Part shown: one piece after another, positions 37,349-46,971 of the stretch | How the letters are laid out: every line of letters begins with the position of its first letter | Numbering within the stretch: the first letter of the stretch is position 1 | Assembly (NCBI GenBank): GCA_937881575.1 | Contig: CALGEI010000178.1 | Location: 1-59,956, forward strand | DNA from: an uncultured Flavobacteriales bacterium | GTDB lineage: Bacteria; Bacteroidota; Bacteroidia; Flavobacteriales_D; Sanyastnellaceae | DNA: 59,956 nt | Direction of reading: 5' to 3' | The notes under the pieces: generated by a model | Database searches by the model: none | Seen by the model: the letters and a program-made list of their open reading frames with translations, nothing else | What the model was told of the DNA's origin: nothing | Position numbers and translations under genes: made by a program

Positions 37349-39574
37349 ATGTCAAGCATTATTTACACCCATACGGACGAAGCACCAGCTTTGGCCACCT
37401 ATTCATTCTTGCCCATTGTTCAAGCGTTTGCAGCTCAAGCAAATGTGAAGATTGAAACGCGCGATATCTCTTTGTCGGCAAGGATTTTAGCCGTTTTCGC
37501 CAATTTACTTCCAGCGGACCAACAGGTCTCTGACGACTTGAGTGAGTTGGGAGCGTTGGCCAAAACCCCTGAGGCCAACATCATCAAACTGCCCAATATC
37601 AGTGCGTCCATTCCTCAATTGAAAGCAGCGATCCGAGAGTTGCAAGCTCTCGGATTTGCCTTGCCAGACTACCCGGACGCCCCAAAAAACGACCTTGAAA
37701 AAGACGCCAAATCACGTTACGACAGTGTAAAAGGCTCCGCCGTCAACCCGGTTCTTCGAGAAGGCAACAGCGACAGGAGAGCTCCCGCCGCAGTGAAGGC
37801 CTACGCGCGCAAACATCCGCACCGGATGGGCACGTGGTCCAAAGATTCCAAATCTCACGTCGCTCACATGACGCATGGAGACTTTTATGGATCTGAAAAG
37901 TCATTGACTTTGAAGGGCGCAACTCAAGCCTCCATTCATTTTGTCAATACCGGCGGGGAAACCACTGTCTTAAAGGAGCGTGTTGACCTACTTGCAGGTG
38001 AAATTATCGACGCCGCCATCCTGAGTTTAGCTAGCCTGAAAGCGTTTGCTAAGCAAGAAATGGAAGACGCGAAAGCGCAAGATGTTCTTTTCTCTGTGCA
38101 CCTCAAAGCCACGATGATGAAGGTCAGCGACCCCATTATTTTCGGGGCCTTTGTCGAATCGTTTTTTGAAAGTGTTTTCGCCGAACACGGTGACACATTT
38201 GAATCGTTGGGTGTCGATGTCCGCAACGGATTGGGCGACGTTTATGCGAAAATCGCCTCACTTCCTGAAGATGAACGCATGGCCATTGAAGAGGCGCTTG
38301 CTGCTTCTTTTGCCAGCCGTCCAGATTTGGCCATGGTCAATTCAGATAAGGGCATTACCAACTTGCACGTTCCTTCTGACGTCATCATCGATGCGTCCAT
38401 GCCGGCTATGATTCGGAATTCGGGTCAAATGTGGGACCACGAGGGGCACTCGAAGGACACAAAAGCAGTGATACCAGACCGATCTTATGCTGGAGTCTAC
38501 CAAGCTACCATTGACTTCTGCAAAGAAAACGGAGCCTTGGATCCGCGGACAATGGGCAGCGTTTCCAACATCGGTTTGATGGCGCAAAAAGCGGAAGAAT
38601 ATGGTTCTCATGATAAAACCTTCCAGCTCAAAGAAGCAGGCACCGTTCAAGTTGTTGACGCTACAGGCCACGTTCTTTTGGAACAAACAGGCGAAACAGG
38701 TGATATCTTCCGGATGTGTCAGGTCAAGGACGCCCCGATCCAAAACTGGGTCAAGCTTGGCGTAGAGCGCGCGCGCGTGACCGGTCATCCCGCTGTTTTC
38801 TGGCTGGATCCAAGTCGAGCACATGATGCACAAATCATCGAAAAGCTCAAGACCTATTTGCCCGAGCACAATACCCAAGGCCTGACAATTGAAATCTTAT
38901 CTCCCATCGAGGCGACACGCTACTCATTGGAACGCATTGTAAAAGGTCAAGACACCATTTCGGTTACGGGCAATGTGCTGAGGGATTATCTGACCGACTT
39001 GTTTCCCATCTTAGAAGTAGGGACTTCGGCCAAAATGCTTTCCATTGTTCCGCTTATGAATGGTGGCGGTTTGTTCGAGACTGGTGCCGGAGGATCTGCC
39101 CCAAAGCACGTACAACAGTTGAACGAAGAAAACTACTTGCGCTGGGACAGCTTAGGTGAATTCCTCGCATTGGCTGTTTCACTTGATCATTTAGCGAACC
39201 ACGCGAACAATCCACAGGCACGCATTCTTGGTGCTTGTTTGGATGAAGCGACCACCCGGTTTCTAGATGAGGACAAGAGTCCAACACGCAAGATCGGCGG
39301 TATCGACAACCGAGGTTCTCATTTCTACTTGGCCCTGTATTGGGCTGAGGCCATGGCAAGCCAAAAGGAAGACGCGTTGTTCAGCGAGGCCTTTACAAAA
39401 CTCCATGCTTCATTGAGTGACTCAGCCACGACAATCGTGAATGAATTGAATGCGGTACAAGGACAACGGGCAGATACAGGAGGGTATTATCGCTTGAATC
39501 AAGAAAAAGCGGAACACATCATGCGCCCCTCTCCGACATTCAACAAGATCATCGGAGACTTCCACTTGTCTTGA
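37349..39574 (+). CDS. icd: NADP-dependent isocitrate dehydrogenase, monomeric type
   Basis: 741 residues, the length of the monomeric enzyme and unrelated in sequence to the short dimeric form. Typical blocks: [19 protein letters not shown] at the N-terminus, [14 protein letters not shown] near residue 132, [20 protein letters not shown], and [20 protein letters not shown] near residue 571. Oxidative decarboxylation of isocitrate to 2-oxoglutarate with NADPH formation in the TCA cycle. Monocistronic and followed by a bidirectional terminator. Confidence 0.96.
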   Translation: MSSIIYTHTDEAPALATYSFLPIVQAFAAQANVKIETRDISLSARILAVFANLLPADQQVSDDLSELGALAKTPEANIIKLPNISASIPQLKAAIRELQALGFALPDYPDAPKNDLEKDAKSRYDSVKGSAVNPVLREGNSDRRAPAAVKAYARKHPHRMGTWSKDSKSHVAHMTHGDFYGSEKSLTLKGATQASIHFVNTGGETTVLKERVDLLAGEIIDAAILSLASLKAFAKQEMEDAKAQDVLFSVHLKATMMKVSDPIIFGAFVESFFESVFAEHGDTFESLGVDVRNGLGDVYAKIASLPEDERMAIEEALAASFASRPDLAMVNSDKGITNLHVPSDVIIDASMPAMIRNSGQMWDHEGHSKDTKAVIPDRSYAGVYQATIDFCKENGALDPRTMGSVSNIGLMAQKAEEYGSHDKTFQLKEAGTVQVVDATGHVLLEQTGETGDIFRMCQVKDAPIQNWVKLGVERARVTGHPAVFWLDPSRAHDAQIIEKLKTYLPEHNTQGLTIEILSPIEATRYSLERIVKGQDTISVTGNVLRDYLTDLFPILEVGTSAKMLSIVPLMNGGGLFETGAGGSAPKHVQQLNEENYLRWDSLGEFLALAVSLDHLANHANNPQARILGACLDEATTRFLDEDKSPTRKIGGIDNRGSHFYLALYWAEAMASQKEDALFSEAFTKLHASLSDSATTIVNELNAVQGQRADTGGYYRLNQEKAEHIMRPSPTFNKIIGDFHLS

Positions 39575-39602
39575 GGAGGCAGATGATCAAAACAGATTTA
39601 AA

Positions 39603-39635
39603 CAAAAAAGCCAGCTACTGATGTAGCTGGCTTTT
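39603..39635. terminator. Bidirectional intrinsic terminator
   Basis: Perfect 10-bp stem, AGCCAGCTAC at 39609-39618 and GTAGCTGGCT at 39623-39632, with a TGAT loop. An A run lies on the left and a T run on the right, so it can stop transcription of icd and of the convergent minus-strand gene. Confidence 0.9.
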
Positions 39636-39660
39636 CTATGCAATCAATGTTCTCAACGAA

Positions 39661-40280
39661 TCAATTGAAGTTAAATCCAACAGACAATGTGACCCGATGT
39701 CCCGTTCCGCGTTCAATCACATTGGGTGGATCTTCACCCTTAAAATCTTCATGAAAATTGAAGATATCAAATGCCAAGTCACTCGTTCGTGTTGTTACCT
39801 TATCCGGTACAATCGAGAGATTGACGGGGAAGTTCAAGTCCCCTGAACGTACGTTGTATCCAATCGCAAAAACAAAGCTCAAACCCGAGAGTGAGAGATT
39901 GGGACCTGTTCCGAATTCGAAACCGCTCTTTCCACGAACACCGACCATTGTGGTCAATGAAGGTAAAAACATGCCCTTCTCCATTCCCGCTACCAAGCAA
40001 CCCATTCTACCAATCCTACGACGTCGCCTCCGTTGTCAGCGAAACGCTTCTCCCATTGCCACCCGTACTGCGTGGTAATCGTCGAGCCATCAGCATTCGT
40101 TGAAAACTCAGTAGAGTCCATCGAAAATTTTCGCTGCAAAATTTGAGACGTACTTCCGTCAGAAATGTACGAAACACCAAATCGTGGGCCTTCTAGTTGA
40201 ACCACCTGAGCATGAATTCCTTGTAAACCCAAGACTGCTAACAAGACAAATACTATCTTCTTCTTTTTTACAGAGTTAAT
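39661..40280 (-). pseudogene. Decayed outer-membrane beta-barrel protein gene (frameshift, no normal start)
   Basis: Two overlapping frames make one protein. Upstream part (to 39990): KKKKIVFVLLAVLGLQGIHAQ signal, then QLEGPRFGVSYISDGSTS and YGWQWEKRFADNGGDVVGLVEW, ending VAW-stop. Downstream part: LVAGMEKGMFLPSLTTMVGV, SGFEFGTGPNLSLSGLSFVF, YNVRSGDLNFPVNLSIVP, RVTLSVGFNFN. The reading shifts by one base between about 39994 and 40001; insertion of one base would give VEWVALVAGME. There is also no ATG, GTG or TTG before the lysine-rich n-region: the only codon after the in-frame TAA at 40284-40286 that could initiate is ATT at 40280, or TTG inside the hydrophobic core. Homologues of unknown function with this barrel are common in Bacteroidota. 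Confidence 0.75.
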
Positions 40281-40307
40281 GATTTATAATTCAAAACTAC
40301 GCAAGTT

Positions 40308-40880
40308 TTATTCTGAGGGAGCGGCATTCGCTGCGGCGGCCGGAGCTGAATCTGCTGTGGCGTCTGCGGCCGAGTCTGCGGCCGAGTCTGCTTCGACTGG
40401 GCTTGGCGCTGGCGCTGGCGCTGGCGTAATATCTCGCCAAATTTCCACCTTAACCGCCGCTAATCCACGAGGTCCCTGCTCGGTTTCAAACCGAACCTTA
40501 TTGTTCTCTCGAACCTCTTCCTTCGTATTGTTCACGTGAACAAACACACTTTCTTGAGTCTCTAAATCACGAATGAATCCGAATCCTTTTGACTCGTTGA
40601 AGAAAGTCACAATTCCAGTACGGATTGGATCATACTCCTCCTCCTCTCTTTTTGGAATTCCAATTTCTATATCCTCAAGCTTTACCTCAACTCGGGTGCT
40701 CGGGTCTGGCGGGGTAGACGTGACTTGCCCGAATTCATCAACATAAGCAATCATATCGTCTGAATCCAAGGTCATCTTGTTTTCTTGACGCTCTAACTTC
40801 TTGACTTCCTTTTCTTTACGCTTCTTTTCCCGCTTGAGTTCGCGCTCGCGCTTACTGAATGATTGTTGAGACCTGGCCAA
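40308..40880 (-). CDS. Cold-shock-domain protein with charged N-terminus
   Basis: 190 residues. A highly basic, coiled-coil-like N-terminus (KRERELKREKKRKEKEVKKL) is followed by an acidic linker. The cold-shock domain spans about residues 88-150 (GIVTFFNESKGFGFIRDLE with the KGFGFI RNP motif, then SVFVHVNNT). The C-terminus is low-complexity Ala/Pro/Asp; at DNA level it includes a GGCGCT hexamer repeated at 40405-40426 and two identical GCGGCCGAGTCT blocks near 40370-40394. Such proteins bind single-stranded nucleic acid and act as RNA chaperones. Single gene with a TACCTTGC box upstream on the minus strand. Confidence 0.9.
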   Translation of the reverse strand: MARSQQSFSKRERELKREKKRKEKEVKKLERQENKMTLDSDDMIAYVDEFGQVTSTPPDPSTRVEVKLEDIEIGIPKREEEEYDPIRTGIVTFFNESKGFGFIRDLETQESVFVHVNNTKEEVRENNKVRFETEQGPRGLAAVKVEIWRDITPAPAPAPSPVEADSAADSAADATADSAPAAAANAAPSE

Positions 40881-40964
40881 ATGAAATGGTTTTTATGAGA
40901 CGGCAAGGTACATCAAGAACCGCCCCAAGCCGAGCTTCAACGGATACTTACAATCATAACCTTG

Positions 40965-42665
40965 TCAAGGGAAAAGCCATACCGCTATCGCATTGGCCAT
41001 ACCAGATGCATCGTGGCCAACTCCCTGCACTTCCATTAAATTCCAATTCAACTCAAGGGCCTGACTCTCCGCTGTGTTTTGACTGAGTTCCCAGAAATAC
41101 TGACCGCGATCAAATCGATTAAATCCTTGCAAATCCACGTCGGGATTGTGGATGGGACCAATCGGGTTGGTGTCCGCTGTTCCCAGGGAGATGATCAGTT
41201 GAGACGGCAGGGCTTCGTCAAGCGTTCTGCCATTCACCGGGGCGTCGAGCAGCCCGTACGGATAGGCTATCGGCAAATCGGGAACCGTATACCAACCGGA
41301 GTTGGCAGCGACCGCACGATCGACGAGTTCAGACCCGTGAAACAACATGAATCGATGAACGAATTGCCCCCCGGCACTGTGTCCCCATAAATCCATCTTG
41401 GGGTCCGCATTGCCCGTGCTGTCTTGAAAAGTGGCTAACATAGGCTCAACCAAGGCGAAGGTCCATTGAGTCACCGGACGTTCAACACCATCCGCATTGA
41501 AGACTCCGCCTTGCATGTACTCTTCGCTCCCGGGGAATCCACTGCTCGTGAATTCTGGAGCGACAATCAATAGGCCCATGGCATCTGCGATTGAAATCCA
41601 ATGATCTCGATACTCCGAGGCATTGCGATTGTTTCCATGGAACACCATGACCACCGGAGCATCCGAAGTCAAGCCCGCTGGAACGTGGTAGTGCAGATTG
41701 ATTGGAGTGTCCGCAAAGGGGGCGTAACCATCGAAGACAAACTGCCCTGTACCGGTCAAGAAGACCGCATCTTCTTCAGGGCAAGACTGGCCAAATGCGG
41801 TCAACATAAGGAGCACGTCGGAGACATCGACCAGTCCATTGTCGTTCAGATCGGCAGGACATGGATTGGTGGACGACCACTCACAGGTTCCGTCATCAAA
41901 CAGCGCTTGCGCATCAAAATTTATAGCCTGGTCGTAGGTGCAACCTGCCGCACTAAAAAACTGCACATAACTGCAGCTGCCATCTTCCTCATTGGCCAAC
42001 GGATTGTAATTGTCCGCGTGGGACTCGGTACAACCCGGAAGCAGCTCAATGCATGGATTCGCAAATTCACCCGCAGGAAAAGGAATCATTGCCGCTGCAT
42101 TGGTCTCCGAGGCGCCGATTGCCCCCATCGAAACGGTCCAATCAGCACCATTGAAGACGGCACTCGGCATGGATTCACAAGAACGCCATGCCCAGCCCAA
42201 TGTGTATTCCCAATCAAAGCCCGATCCATCCTGATTGGGATCGCCAAACGCATCAATCGCCCAATCGTTTTGGAAGAGTTCAATGGCGTCGTCTCCGTTG
42301 AAATTACAGGCCAATCCATCGTCAATGAAATCGGCTTCAAACCCAAAGAAAGAAGCAAATATTTCGGATTCTTTGGAGACATACAGGAATTCCCCTGCCT
42401 GGACAGCCATCGGTGGAAATGTCCATTCCACGCCGGCACTGCCTGACCCGTTGTTCGCGGTACCAAGCCCAAATTCGGACAAATCATCAATGTCTTCGAG
42501 AACAAAGCACTCCAAGGCTTTTGGTGCACCGGCCAAGCCACCATGCACTACACCGGTGATCTGCATGGCCGCGGGTGCTTGACTCCATGCATTGGAGCTC
42601 CACAAATTGAGCGCAAGAATCAACACGATCCAGCGCTGTTCATGAAGCCATCTGCCCAACATCAT
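40965..42665 (-). CDS. Secreted modular esterase: lamin-tail domain, GCT repeats, dockerin-like motif, alpha/beta hydrolase
   Basis: 566 residues; its ATG overlaps the preceding stop (ATGA). Signal peptide 1-29. Domains in order: lamin-tail-like domain about 35-175 (type B here; LECFVLEDIDDLSEFGLG, ACNFNGDDAIELF), two GCT...DDG/EDGSC repeats about 212-265, an EF-hand/dockerin-like segment about 270-297 (DLNDNGLVDVSDVLLMLTAFG), and an esterase about 310-566. In the last, the oxyanion region is FHGNNRNASEYRDHW, nucleophile GHSAGG, Asp in LGTADTN and His in GVGHDASG. The esterase is homologous to the stand-alone lipoprotein at 46017-46949. Poly(3-hydroxybutyrate) depolymerase-like, but substrate unknown. 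It lacks a T9SS domain at its end. Confidence 0.85.
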   Translation of the reverse strand: MMLGRWLHEQRWIVLILALNLWSSNAWSQAPAAMQITGVVHGGLAGAPKALECFVLEDIDDLSEFGLGTANNGSGSAGVEWTFPPMAVQAGEFLYVSKESEIFASFFGFEADFIDDGLACNFNGDDAIELFQNDWAIDAFGDPNQDGSGFDWEYTLGWAWRSCESMPSAVFNGADWTVSMGAIGASETNAAAMIPFPAGEFANPCIELLPGCTESHADNYNPLANEEDGSCSYVQFFSAAGCTYDQAINFDAQALFDDGTCEWSSTNPCPADLNDNGLVDVSDVLLMLTAFGQSCPEEDAVFLTGTGQFVFDGYAPFADTPINLHYHVPAGLTSDAPVVMVFHGNNRNASEYRDHWISIADAMGLLIVAPEFTSSGFPGSEEYMQGGVFNADGVERPVTQWTFALVEPMLATFQDSTGNADPKMDLWGHSAGGQFVHRFMLFHGSELVDRAVAANSGWYTVPDLPIAYPYGLLDAPVNGRTLDEALPSQLIISLGTADTNPIGPIHNPDVDLQGFNRFDRGQYFWELSQNTAESQALELNWNLMEVQGVGHDASGMANAIAVWLFP

Positions 42666-44197
42666 TGAATGAGTATGCGAATCAAACGACGCTCCGTAGC
42701 GTTTTCAAGTCGCAAGAAGTAACAGCCCGTTGCCAGCCCTGACAAATCAAGGGCAGATTGCAGAGCCTTGGACTCCCAATTGCGCATGCACTGCCCTTGT
42801 GTGTTCATGATCGCAGCACTCGCCAGTGGCTGAGATGACTCAATGAACAAGGCATCCGATGTCGGGTTGGGAAAACAGCGCGTAGACCAACCGATTTCGG
42901 CCACACCATCCGGATTGACCGTGACGTTGTAAGTGCCTATTGGGAACGGTTCATTGCTGAAACCATTCGAAATCGCACCATCCAAAGCATCCAAGCTACT
43001 CATCAACCAATTGGATTGCACGAACTGATACCCGTCTGGCCCTGTGCCATCAACGCGGTAAGCCCATCCGCCAGAATACTCCCATTCCGTGCCGATTCCA
43101 TCCACATTGATGTCACCAAAAACATCCACTCCCACTCCTGCTTCGAACAACTCAACCGCATCGTTGCCATTGAAATTACAAGCCGCTCCACCGTCTACAA
43201 ATGTTGGGGGGAACCCAAAGAAATCCGCAAAAGCGACCGTATCGTTAGCGACATAAATGAACGTGTTCGCATCCGCAGACTGATCCGGAAAAGTCCACTC
43301 AACTCCGTCCGTTCCTGCTCCATTTTGTGCGGTGCCGATGGCATACTGGGCCAAAGTCTCAATGTCGTCCGTTACGTAAAACTCTAGCATTTTAGGAGCT
43401 GCACCATGGTGCACAATCCCTGTCAAAATCAGTGAGTTGGAAGGAGTGAAAACTTGTCCCAAACAATTACAGTTTTCGTCCAATGCGTCAAATACCGTCA
43501 TCGGGTTGAGATCATCGCATTCGTCACCAGGGTACACGCAGCTGAGGTCATCAACTGTCGCCTCCGCGTCGAAGTTGCAGGATGTCGTGTCCATGCAACC
43601 GGGAATGCCTTGAGCATCATCGCAAAGCGGATAGGGGCAGCTCGAATCTTCTGTGGTTGCTCCAGAAGAACAACCGACAGCGGCCGTTTCCCATTGTCCC
43701 GATTCGGACTGATACGCCCACGAGTCTGCATAGTCCCAAGAGGTGCCAGTTCCATCTTCATCGGCGTTACCATACGTTTCAACCACGCCACCATTGTGGT
43801 ACAATTCAATGGCATCGTTGCCATTTTGATTGATCGTTGAAGGAGCCACGAGGACCGATTGAAACTCTCCGATGCAAGCACCGAAATAAGCACTCATCGC
43901 AGCCGTTGAACGCGCCAACAACACATGCTCTCCCGCGGCTAAGGCCTGAGCAGGGAATGTGTATTCTTCCCCATCCGTGCCTCCCCCGTTGTTTGCAGTG
44001 CCCAGTCCATAGACACTCAGATCGGCAATGTCCTCGACAGCATAGACATGAATGGCCTTTCCATCCGAACCTCCGGATGGAACATCAAAGTCCATGACAC
44101 CCTGCAAGCGCAAGGAATCCAATTCAAGAGAAGCAAAACCCAATTGAGCGGAAAACAATAACGTTCCGAGAAGCGAAAATGACCTGAATAATTTCAT
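42662..44197 (-). CDS. Secreted protein with two lamin-tail-like domains and T9SS sorting domain
   Basis: 511 residues from MKLFRSFSLLG, chosen because it starts a signal peptide; the frame is open 60 bases further up. First domain about 27-195 (LQGVMDFDVPSGGSDGKAIH, NQNGNDAIELYHNG) resembles those of the neighbour at 44293; second about 255-420 (LTGIVHHGAAPKMLEFYVTDD, ACNFNGNDAVELF) resembles the one in the gene at 40965. One GCMDTTSCNF repeat between. C-terminus (RCFPNPTSDALFIESS to RRLIRILIQ) is a type A T9SS sorting domain. Role unknown; lamin-tail domains often occur in secreted esterases and nucleases. Confidence 0.85.
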   Translation of the reverse strand: MKLFRSFSLLGTLLFSAQLGFASLELDSLRLQGVMDFDVPSGGSDGKAIHVYAVEDIADLSVYGLGTANNGGGTDGEEYTFPAQALAAGEHVLLARSTAAMSAYFGACIGEFQSVLVAPSTINQNGNDAIELYHNGGVVETYGNADEDGTGTSWDYADSWAYQSESGQWETAAVGCSSGATTEDSSCPYPLCDDAQGIPGCMDTTSCNFDAEATVDDLSCVYPGDECDDLNPMTVFDALDENCNCLGQVFTPSNSLILTGIVHHGAAPKMLEFYVTDDIETLAQYAIGTAQNGAGTDGVEWTFPDQSADANTFIYVANDTVAFADFFGFPPTFVDGGAACNFNGNDAVELFEAGVGVDVFGDINVDGIGTEWEYSGGWAYRVDGTGPDGYQFVQSNWLMSSLDALDGAISNGFSNEPFPIGTYNVTVNPDGVAEIGWSTRCFPNPTSDALFIESSQPLASAAIMNTQGQCMRNWESKALQSALDLSGLATGCYFLRLENATERRLIRILIQ

Positions 44198-44292
44198 GAT
44201 AAGCCGTATGTAATTTATACCTGCAAGATGACGAAAAACTCGAAATCTCACACGCAAAATTGAAACAATTCAAACGACCCTGAGACCAGCTA

Positions 44293-45876
44293 TTATTCAC
44301 AATTGGTTCCAAACACAGAGAGGAAGTACAGCAAATCTGGCGTCGCCACCAAACCATCGTTATCCAAGTCACCCATGCAGCTTGAGGCCTCTACGACACA
44401 AGACCCGTCGTCCGTGTTGGCCAATGCGTCATAATTGCTTGCCGCCTCATATCGACATCCCCAAACCTTGAGCGTCGAACACGTGCCGTCATCGGCGTTG
44501 GCATACGGGTCAAATTCCATGTAAAAAGGATCGGTGCACCCCCCAATAAAACACAGGGGATACACACAAGCCGATTCGAAGGTCGTTGTGCCCTCGTCTG
44601 TACAATTCACACCTCCGTATGTCCACTCTCCGTTCGTTTTGAATGCCCACGAGTCCAAATATTCCCATGCTTGACCGGTGCCGGATGCATCCACATCACC
44701 AAACACTTCGATGGTGATTCCCGATTCAAACAATTCAATGGCATCGTCTCCATTCTGAGAAATGCTCGAATTCGCAAGAAGCACGTGCTCAAAACTGGCA
44801 TAACACCCTTCGAAGTACGCTTCCATATCAACCGGTGATCGAGCCACCAGGATGTCATCTCCTGCACTCACCGAAATGGCTGGAAAAGTGTACTCCTCAC
44901 CATTCGTACCTCCACCATTGTTGGCCACTCCAAGTCCAAAAACACTGATGTCCGCCACGTCCTCTAGCGCAACCACGTGGATCGCTTTTCCATTCGAACC
45001 CGCTGATGGAACCGTGAAGTCCATGACACCTTGGAGCATCAGCGCATTGGTCAAACTTCCCGTGTCATAGATGCAACTTCCGTCGTCCGCATTGGCCCCG
45101 TCATCAAAGTTGAGCGCATCCACATCCGTACATCCGCCAAACAGACAGCAATCTTCGCATGCGGTATTGGCCGCTTCATCATAGTTGTCAGCACCTGACG
45201 TCATGCAACCAACCATGACTGCCTCACAGGAACCGTCGTCCACCGTTGCATTCGGATTGTAGTTGAATGCCAATTCATCTGTGCACCCAGGAATGTCATC
45301 GGGCACATCGCACATGGGGTAAGGGCAATTGCTATCGAATGTCGTGGTGCTTCCGTCGGAACAATCGATTCCGCCATACGTCCAAGCTCCATCAACCTTG
45401 TATGCCCAAGAATCCAAGTAATCCCAGTCTTGCCCGGAACCATCCACATCCACGTCACCGAAAATCTCAACCACCACGCCCTCTGCATACAATTCAATGG
45501 CATCATCACCATTTTGGCTAATGGCACCCGACGCGTCAACAAAGACATGCTCAAACTCCCCAAAACAGGTAGTGAAATACGCTTCCATGGCCGACAAAGT
45601 TCGCACGACAAGAATGTCATCCCCTGCCGATACGCTGGACACAGGGAAGGTGTATTCTTGGCCATCTGTACCGCCTCCATTGTTTGCAACTCCAATCCCA
45701 TAGAGGCTCAAGTCTGAGACATCATTGACCGCAATGAGGTGAACGGCCTTGCCGTCAGATCCCCCAGTGGGCACCGTGAAATCAATGACCCCTTGCAAAG
45801 CCAAGTCATTTTGACCCAACATGGCCGAAGAAAACAAAACTCCTAAAAAGCTAAAAAAAATAGATAGATTCGACAT
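44293..45876 (-). CDS. Secreted protein with two nearly identical lamin-tail-like domains and C-terminal dockerin-like motif
   Basis: 527 residues, signal peptide 1-22 (ending MLGQ). Lamin-tail-like domain 1 about 25-190 and domain 2 about 282-440 share long stretches (FTVP..GS.GKA.H, VANNGGGT.G.EYTFP, SAGDDILV.R, SQNGDDAIEL) and so derive from an internal duplication. Between and after them are GCTD/GCMTS..NY..DDGSC repeats. The protein ends in CMGDLDNDGLVATPDLLYFL-type residues, an EF-hand/dockerin-like motif with no T9SS domain, which leaves its export and anchoring route unclear. First gene of the three-gene minus-strand set. Confidence 0.85.
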   Translation of the reverse strand: MSNLSIFFSFLGVLFSSAMLGQNDLALQGVIDFTVPTGGSDGKAVHLIAVNDVSDLSLYGIGVANNGGGTDGQEYTFPVSSVSAGDDILVVRTLSAMEAYFTTCFGEFEHVFVDASGAISQNGDDAIELYAEGVVVEIFGDVDVDGSGQDWDYLDSWAYKVDGAWTYGGIDCSDGSTTTFDSNCPYPMCDVPDDIPGCTDELAFNYNPNATVDDGSCEAVMVGCMTSGADNYDEAANTACEDCCLFGGCTDVDALNFDDGANADDGSCIYDTGSLTNALMLQGVMDFTVPSAGSNGKAIHVVALEDVADISVFGLGVANNGGGTNGEEYTFPAISVSAGDDILVARSPVDMEAYFEGCYASFEHVLLANSSISQNGDDAIELFESGITIEVFGDVDASGTGQAWEYLDSWAFKTNGEWTYGGVNCTDEGTTTFESACVYPLCFIGGCTDPFYMEFDPYANADDGTCSTLKVWGCRYEAASNYDALANTDDGSCVVEASSCMGDLDNDGLVATPDLLYFLSVFGTNCE

Positions 45877-45905
45877 AGCTTAAGATTTTACTGATATAAT
45901 CGATG

Positions 45906-45935
45906 TCAAGATAATAATTTATTTTTTCATATCAA
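45906..45935 (-). promoter_or_regulatory. Promoter of the lamin-tail gene set
   Basis: On the minus strand: TTG at 45935-45933, 19 bases, then TATCTTGA at 45913-45906, followed by ATG at 45876. Spacing fits the Bacteroidota promoter exactly; two bases of the -7 box deviate from TAnnTTTG. Confidence 0.55.
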
Positions 45936-45968
45936 ACTTGAATGAATGATAACCAGGCTTTTAAAAAA

Positions 45969-45997
45969 ATTCAACCAACAATCAGTCATTGTTGAAT
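45969..45997. repeat. Imperfect inverted repeat in divergent intergenic region
   Basis: ATTCAA-ccaa-CAAT at 45969-45982 pairs with ATTGTTGAAT at 45988-45997 across a 5-base loop, with a 4-base bulge. It lies 20 bases before the ATG of the stand-alone esterase and opposite the lamin-tail promoter. It could be an operator or 5' leader hairpin. Confidence 0.3.
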
Positions 45998-46016
45998 TGC
46001 CCCTTATTTTTACCCC

Positions 46017-46949
46017 ATGCCGATATTATCTATACATCGCAACGGCACCCTCCTTGCCTCGCAGGCCTTTCTATTCTTGCTCTTGGCTTCTTTTTCGTTG
46101 AGCGCATGCCGTGTTCCTGAGGAGGGGATCTTTTCCAACCCCGAGAACTTTAGCCTCACACGCGGCTCGGGCTCTTTTGATTTTGACCAAATCCCAGATC
46201 CCACCAAACCCGCCATTGCCGTTCATTACTTCATTCCCCAGACGGGAGAAATTACGGAAATGCCTATTCTCATTGGCTTCCATGGAGCCGACCGCAATGC
46301 CGCTGGATATCGCAATGTGTGGGAGGCCATCGCCGAAGAAAAAGGCTGCATGGTCTTCTTCCCCGAATTCACTGATGAGGCCTATCCAGGAAGTGCCTTC
46401 TACCAGCAAGGAAACATTCTCGCCTTCGGCCAAGTCACGCCTCAAACGGAATGGAGCATTTCCACCATTGCCCCGATGTTCGAAGACATTCTTGACCGGA
46501 CAGGTAGCCCTCAAATTCAATTTGATGTTTGGGGACATTCTGGGGGAGCTCAATTTGTCAACCGACTGATGATCTTCGGTGGAGAACTGAAAGTCAGAAC
46601 GGCCATCGCATCCAACGCGGGTTGGTACACCGTTCCCTACATGGAACAGGATTTTCCCTATGGCCTCACCAGCAGTCCGATTCAACTGAGTGACTTGGCG
46701 ACTCCTTTCTCCTATGATTTCAGGATACATTTAGGAACCGCGGACACGGCCTTCAATGATACGGGTTGGTCGGGAGCGTTTGTTCAAGGTGACAGCCGAT
46801 ACAGCCGTGGCTTGTTCTTTTTCAACCAAGCTGCACTTTCCGCTCAAAACGAGCTCCTTGGTTTCAACTGGTCCCAGGTCGATGTTCCTGGAGTTGGACA
46901 CGATCACATCTCCATGGCGACGCATGCTTCAGACGTACTCTATCCCTAA
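46017..46949 (+). CDS. Esterase lipoprotein, stand-alone homologue of the modular esterase
   Basis: 310 residues with a lipoprotein signal (ASFSLSAC, Cys31). The catalytic elements mirror the esterase domain of 40965-42665: oxyanion GFHGADRNAAGYRNVWEAIA, EFTDEAYPGSAFYQQG, nucleophile GHSGGAQFV near residue 182, SNAGWYTVPYMEQDFPYGLT, Asp in HLGTADTAF and His in GVGHDHIS. PHB depolymerase-like alpha/beta hydrolase, likely facing the periplasm or outer surface. Divergent from the lamin-tail set. Confidence 0.85.
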   Translation: MPILSIHRNGTLLASQAFLFLLLASFSLSACRVPEEGIFSNPENFSLTRGSGSFDFDQIPDPTKPAIAVHYFIPQTGEITEMPILIGFHGADRNAAGYRNVWEAIAEEKGCMVFFPEFTDEAYPGSAFYQQGNILAFGQVTPQTEWSISTIAPMFEDILDRTGSPQIQFDVWGHSGGAQFVNRLMIFGGELKVRTAIASNAGWYTVPYMEQDFPYGLTSSPIQLSDLATPFSYDFRIHLGTADTAFNDTGWSGAFVQGDSRYSRGLFFFNQAALSAQNELLGFNWSQVDVPGVGHDHISMATHASDVLYP

Positions 46950-46971
46950 ATTGTCTTTAAATTCTAACCCC

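Noticed and set aside
41601-42446. 281-codon plus-strand frame
   Set aside because: Lies wholly opposite the modular esterase gene; low-complexity, rich in Arg and Ile, and no recognisable domain.
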